From Methanobacteriota archaeon (lineage in GTDB: Archaea > Thermoplasmatota > Poseidoniia > Poseidoniales > Poseidoniaceae), in assembly GCA_011525095.1 (NCBI GenBank), contig WTIV01000103.1, forward strand, positions 1-7,243: a DNA stretch of 7,243 nucleotides. Direction: 5' to 3'. This document shows, one piece after another, positions 5,255-7,243 of this stretch. The notes below the pieces were generated by a model. It saw only the letters and a list, made by a program, of their open reading frames with translations, searched no databases and had not been told where the DNA came from. A program made the position numbers and the translations under genes. Position 1 is the stretch's first letter, and every line of letters starts with the position of its first letter.

Positions 5255-6076
5255 TTGCGCGTAGGAATAATTGGAGCCGGTATTGTTGGCAGTACGATTG
5301 AGCACTGCTTTAGTGACACCCATGACCTATTTGTCCACGATCCGGTCAGAGGCACCACGATTTCCGACGTTACTGAGAATTGTGATATGGCATATATTGC
5401 AGTTCCAACACCTCCTTTGGATGATGGTTCTTGCGATATCAGCATAGTTGAGAGTACTTTAGAAGAATTACCTGATGGTTTCATTGCAGTGATAAAAAGT
5501 ACAGTAGTGCCTGGAACTACTGAGGGACTACAGCAAAAATTCCCTAATCTGAAATTAGCCTATTCACCGGAATTCCTAGTCGAGAGGCAGCGTTTAGAAG
5601 ATTTTGCAAATCAGAAAATCTTGGTAGTCGGTACCAAACACGAAGAAGTCGCTGAACTTGTTTTCAAGCATCACATCGATGCTGGAGTTCTCATTGGAAA
5701 CAATACATTCCACGTCAGCCCTACAGAAGCTGAAATGGTGAAATACACGAAGAATAACTTCTATGCATTGAAAGTAATATTCGCCAATCAGATGCATGAT
5801 ATCTGCACTGCGATGGGCATAGAATGGTCAGCTATTCGAGAAATCATAACAACACCACAAGATCAGACAATCGGCGACTCTCACCTTGAGCCGCTGATGG
5901 GACTGAATCGTGGTTTTGGTGGCAAGTGTTTGCCTAAGGACACTCTAGCCCTGAGAGAACTCGCAAGAAAACTGAAGGTGGACTACGACTTACTAGATGC
6001 AATGCAAAGCGATAATGCTGCATTAAGAAACATCCCCACAGGAAAACCCTCAGACGTAGATACGGAGGATGACTGA
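5255..6076 (+). CDS. Short UDP-glucose/GDP-mannose dehydrogenase-like enzyme lacking the C-terminal domain
   Basis: Members of this family oxidise an NDP-sugar twice with NAD to the NDP-uronate. Counting from the TTG at 5255 (273 aa; GTG at 5246 would add three residues): Rossmann motif VGIIGAGIVG at 3-12, IAVPTPP at 48-54 with DISIVES at 61-67, IKSTVVPGT at 80-88, SPEFLVE at 104-110, the central-domain lysine/asparagine stretch KYTKNNFYALK at 163-173, and GFGGKCLPKD at 220-229 with the catalytic Cys225. Normal enzymes are about 390-450 residues. Here the gene ends soon after the dimerisation helix with an acidic tail, so the C-terminal UDP-binding Rossmann domain is absent. The N-terminal domain is also compact, missing the usual stretch between the first beta-alpha units. 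Because all catalytic motifs remain and the tight junctions with both neighbours are intact, this looks like a genuine small subfamily rather than a truncated pseudogene. It lies between a nucleotidyltransferase and a GtrA-like gene. Confidence 0.88.
   Translation: MRVGIIGAGIVGSTIEHCFSDTHDLFVHDPVRGTTISDVTENCDMAYIAVPTPPLDDGSCDISIVESTLEELPDGFIAVIKSTVVPGTTEGLQQKFPNLKLAYSPEFLVERQRLEDFANQKILVVGTKHEEVAELVFKHHIDAGVLIGNNTFHVSPTEAEMVKYTKNNFYALKVIFANQMHDICTAMGIEWSAIREIITTPQDQTIGDSHLEPLMGLNRGFGGKCLPKDTLALRELARKLKVDYDLLDAMQSDNAALRNIPTGKPSDVDTEDD
6064..6068 (+). promoter_or_regulatory. Ribosome binding site of the GtrA-like gene
   Basis: GGAGG at 6064-6068 lies inside the end of the dehydrogenase gene, 7 nt before the ATG at 6076. 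The stop and start overlap as TGATG. This is the best Shine-Dalgarno in the window and indicates coupled translation. Confidence 0.7.
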
Positions 6077-6495
6077 TGGTTATTGAACACGGTTCTTTCC
6101 CAAGATATGTGATGACCGCCATGGTCAATTTCGTTGCGTTTTATGCGCTATGGGAAATTTCCGTTTTCTTGCTCCCAGATGAAAATTACTGGCCGACTGT
6201 TGCTTGGGCTATCGCTTGGTTTCTAGGTTCCCTTCAGGCGCATTGGACGCATAGGATTTGGACTTTCGATTCCGACCGTGACATTAAGTGGACGATTCCA
6301 ACAACAATGGCATTGTACATCATTGGAGGAGTTGGTTCTACCGCATGTTATTACATCGGCACTGTTTCTTGGGGACTGAATGAACGAATCGTATTTCTTG
6401 TCAATTCAAGTCTTTGGGGATTCCTAAATTACCTTGGTCAGAGAGAAATTGCATTCAAAGAAGTCAGTACTTCTCTCCCTTCAGATAACGAGTGA
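6076..6495 (+). CDS. GtrA-like four-TM membrane protein
   Basis: GtrA-family proteins are small four-helix membrane proteins linked to translocation of polyprenyl-phosphate-linked sugars or other surface-glycan steps. The 139 residues contain hydrophobic segments at about 11-32, 40-56, 73-95 and 105-121. The family's aromatic/basic signature after the second helix appears as AHWTHRIWTF at 55-64, and the paired motif after the fourth helix as GFLNYLGQREIAF at 115-127. Both are recognisable but somewhat divergent. Length and topology are typical. It shares one nucleotide with the preceding dehydrogenase stop, so it is probably translated together with it. This places a membrane translocation or modification step next to synthesis of an NDP-sugar and its oxidation. 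Its last 32 nt overlap the 3' end of the convergent glutaredoxin-like gene. The substrate is unknown, and no glycosyltransferase is next to it in this window. Confidence 0.83.
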   Translation: MVIEHGSFPRYVMTAMVNFVAFYALWEISVFLLPDENYWPTVAWAIAWFLGSLQAHWTHRIWTFDSDRDIKWTIPTTMALYIIGGVGSTACYYIGTVSWGLNERIVFLVNSSLWGFLNYLGQREIAFKEVSTSLPSDNE

Positions 6496-6784
6496 GTTTT
6501 TTCAAAATACCTAGGCTAGGTTTCTCTTCTAAACCGAGTCGCCAATCTAATTCTCCTGCTCGGTCATAGCGGACTACGTCATCGAAACCGCCAATCCATT
6601 CGCCATCGATGAAAACCTGAGGAATTTGCTTTGCGCCTCTCGTTCTCACGGAGAATTCAATGTCAACTTTTTTCGATTTACCTAGTTGTTTTTCGGTATA
6701 ATTTACCCCTTTCCTGTCAAGGTAATGCTTTACATTCACGCAAGCGGGACAGCCTTTGTTGGTGTAAACCTCTACCTCGGCCAT
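6464..6784 (-). CDS. Glutaredoxin-like thiol-disulfide protein
   Basis: This small thioredoxin-fold protein probably reduces disulfides or mixed disulfides in the cytoplasm. Counting from the ATG at 6784 (106 aa): VEVYTNKGCPACVNVK at 4-19 holds the redox pair C12-P-A-C15, followed by helix YLDRKGVNY, then the cis-proline motif QIPQVFIDG at 53-61 and the GGFDD turn at 65-69, which in glutaredoxins contacts glutathione. The dithiol CPAC resembles bacterial and archaeal NrdH/glutaredoxin variants more than the classical CPYC. A basic tail of about 20 residues (PSLGILKKLTRYLKG) extends past the fold. An in-frame GTG at 6808 would add eight residues, but MAEVEVY is the expected beta-strand start. 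No good ribosome site precedes either, so leaderless initiation is possible. It diverges from the TerB-like gene and converges on, and overlaps, the gtrA-like gene. Confidence 0.88.
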   Translation of the reverse strand: MAEVEVYTNKGCPACVNVKHYLDRKGVNYTEKQLGKSKKVDIEFSVRTRGAKQIPQVFIDGEWIGGFDDVVRYDRAGELDWRLGLEEKPSLGILKKLTRYLKGEKY

Positions 6785-6801
6785 GACTCTTCGCTTCAAT
6801 T

Positions 6802-7243
6802 TTGTCACTTGAATTGCTCGTTGGCGGCGTGGGATTCAAGTCCTACGGCGAACACGCAGTGTACATGCTGCCCGACACGGTGCACAAATTACCCCAATCC
6901 GAGAGATTTGCATATGCTAGACTACTAGCATACATGACTAGAGTTGACAATGAGTTAACCGTTGAAGAAATGTCAATGTTTGAACAGAGACTTGGTACAG
7001 CACTATTGTCACCAAAACAAAGACAGATGATTCGTGCAGATTTGAAGAACCCACCTTCCCTAGAAGAGTGCCTGGAGGATTTAGGAGATGAAGCTGGAAG
7101 ACTTGCACTTAGAGACGCTGTGTTGATGGCTGCATCCGATGGAACAGTAGATGAAGATGAAAGAGAAGCACTCGAGGATATTGCTGACCACCTAGACCTA
7201 GCACCAGATGCTGTAAAGAGGCTCCTAAAGTGGACTGTAGAAG
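6802..7243 (+). CDS. TerB-like acidic helical protein (partial, runs off the right edge)
   Basis: The frame is open from an in-frame TGA at 6784-6786 to the window end. From the TTG at 6802 it gives 147 residues. The recognisable part begins near residue 34 with a helical unit carrying VDNELTVEE, and a second unit carries SDGTVDEDEREAL, both ending in a helix and matching the acidic Asp-Gly/Asn plus Glu repeats of TerB-type (tellurite-resistance/metal-sensing-like) domains. TerB-like domains occur in many stress and membrane-associated proteins, so tellurite resistance should not be assumed. The start is uncertain: TTG 6802, TTG 6814, GTG 6829, GTG 6859 and ATG 6865 are all in frame, and none has a convincing ribosome site. 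TTG 6802 is chosen because GC-rich coding-like codons extend back to about that point. If so, only 17 nt separate it from the divergent glutaredoxin start. Confidence 0.72.
   Translation, partial: MSLELLVGGVGFKSYGEHAVYMLPDTVHKLPQSERFAYARLLAYMTRVDNELTVEEMSMFEQRLGTALLSPKQRQMIRADLKNPPSLEECLEDLGDEAGRLALRDAVLMAASDGTVDEDEREALEDIADHLDLAPDAVKRLLKWTVE
6828..6847 (+). other. Seven-base-pair hairpin with a TTCAAG loop
   Basis: CGTGGGA (6828-6834) and TCCTACG (6841-6847) pair over seven positions with one G-T wobble, enclosing TTCAAG. It resembles a tRNA T-arm but lacks the G53-C61 pair and seven-base loop, and no acceptor or anticodon arm surrounds it. It lies at the divergent glutaredoxin/TerB-like junction, inside the GC-rich stretch, and may be chance or a regulatory RNA or DNA structure. 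Confidence 0.35.

Noticed and set aside
5246..6076. The short dehydrogenase as a pseudogene or frameshifted full-length enzyme
   Set aside because: All catalytic motifs are intact, the stop is tightly coupled to the next gene by TGATG with a strong ribosome site, and no C-terminal domain remnant is visible in any frame downstream.
6826..6850. tRNA gene or tRNA-derived attachment site
   Set aside because: The TTCAAG hairpin lacks the G53-C61 pair and a seven-base T-loop, and no acceptor, D or anticodon arm can be built around it. No integrase or duplicated end is present.
6802..7243. Tellurite-resistance operon
   Set aside because: Only one TerB-like domain is seen, with no other ter genes in the window. 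TerB-like folds are widespread, so a resistance role is not supported.

Overview
The window looks like a piece of an archaeal chromosome. The strongest clue is a complete archaeal-type 4-phosphopantoate--beta-alanine ligase, the enzyme most archaea use for CoA synthesis instead of the bacterial PanC/PanK route. Other clues are arginine codons dominated by AGA/AGG, TATA-like boxes 24-30 nt before several starts, Shine-Dalgarno sites mainly inside operons, and very tight gene packing. Composition and gene style would fit a planktonic marine euryarchaeon (Marine Group II/Poseidoniales type), but that lineage call is inference only.

Layout. (1) Positions 1-1218, plus strand: the C-terminal half of quinolinate phosphoribosyltransferase (NadC, cut by the window edge), then the phosphopantoate ligase, so NAD and CoA precursor synthesis lie together. 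(2) 1221-2402, minus strand: a beta-decarboxylating dehydrogenase of the isocitrate/isopropylmalate family, ending 2 nt from the ligase stop. (3) 2403-2587: a GC-rich divergent intergenic region with a palindrome around a TATA-like box, a tandem 8-mer and a second pair of direct repeats. (4) 2588-6495, plus strand: six tightly packed genes. The first three are unrecognised: a coiled-coil/winged-helix-like soluble protein, a two-TM coiled-coil protein and a two-TM protein with a cytoplasmic tail. The last three form a glycan-precursor cassette: a sugar-1-phosphate nucleotidyltransferase, an unusually small UDP-glucose/GDP-mannose dehydrogenase-like enzyme and a GtrA-like membrane protein. A likely internal promoter precedes the nucleotidyltransferase. 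(5) 6464-6784, minus strand: a small glutaredoxin-like protein whose 3' end overlaps the gtrA-like gene. (6) From about 6802 to the right edge, plus strand: a TerB-like acidic helical protein, truncated by the window.

Functionally, the nucleotidyltransferase would make an NDP-sugar, the mini-dehydrogenase could oxidise an NDP-sugar to the uronate form, and the GtrA-like protein could help move a lipid-linked sugar or a glycan intermediate across the membrane. No glycosyltransferase is present here, so the acceptor is unknown. The three upstream unknowns may be co-transcribed with this cassette.

The least conventional points are the miniature dehydrogenase lacking the C-terminal NDP-sugar-binding domain, the mixed specificity residues of the isocitrate/isopropylmalate-type enzyme, and a compositional pattern in which only genes that probably begin a transcript have GC-rich 5' ends. 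I see no tRNA, rRNA, CRISPR array, transposase or integrase.
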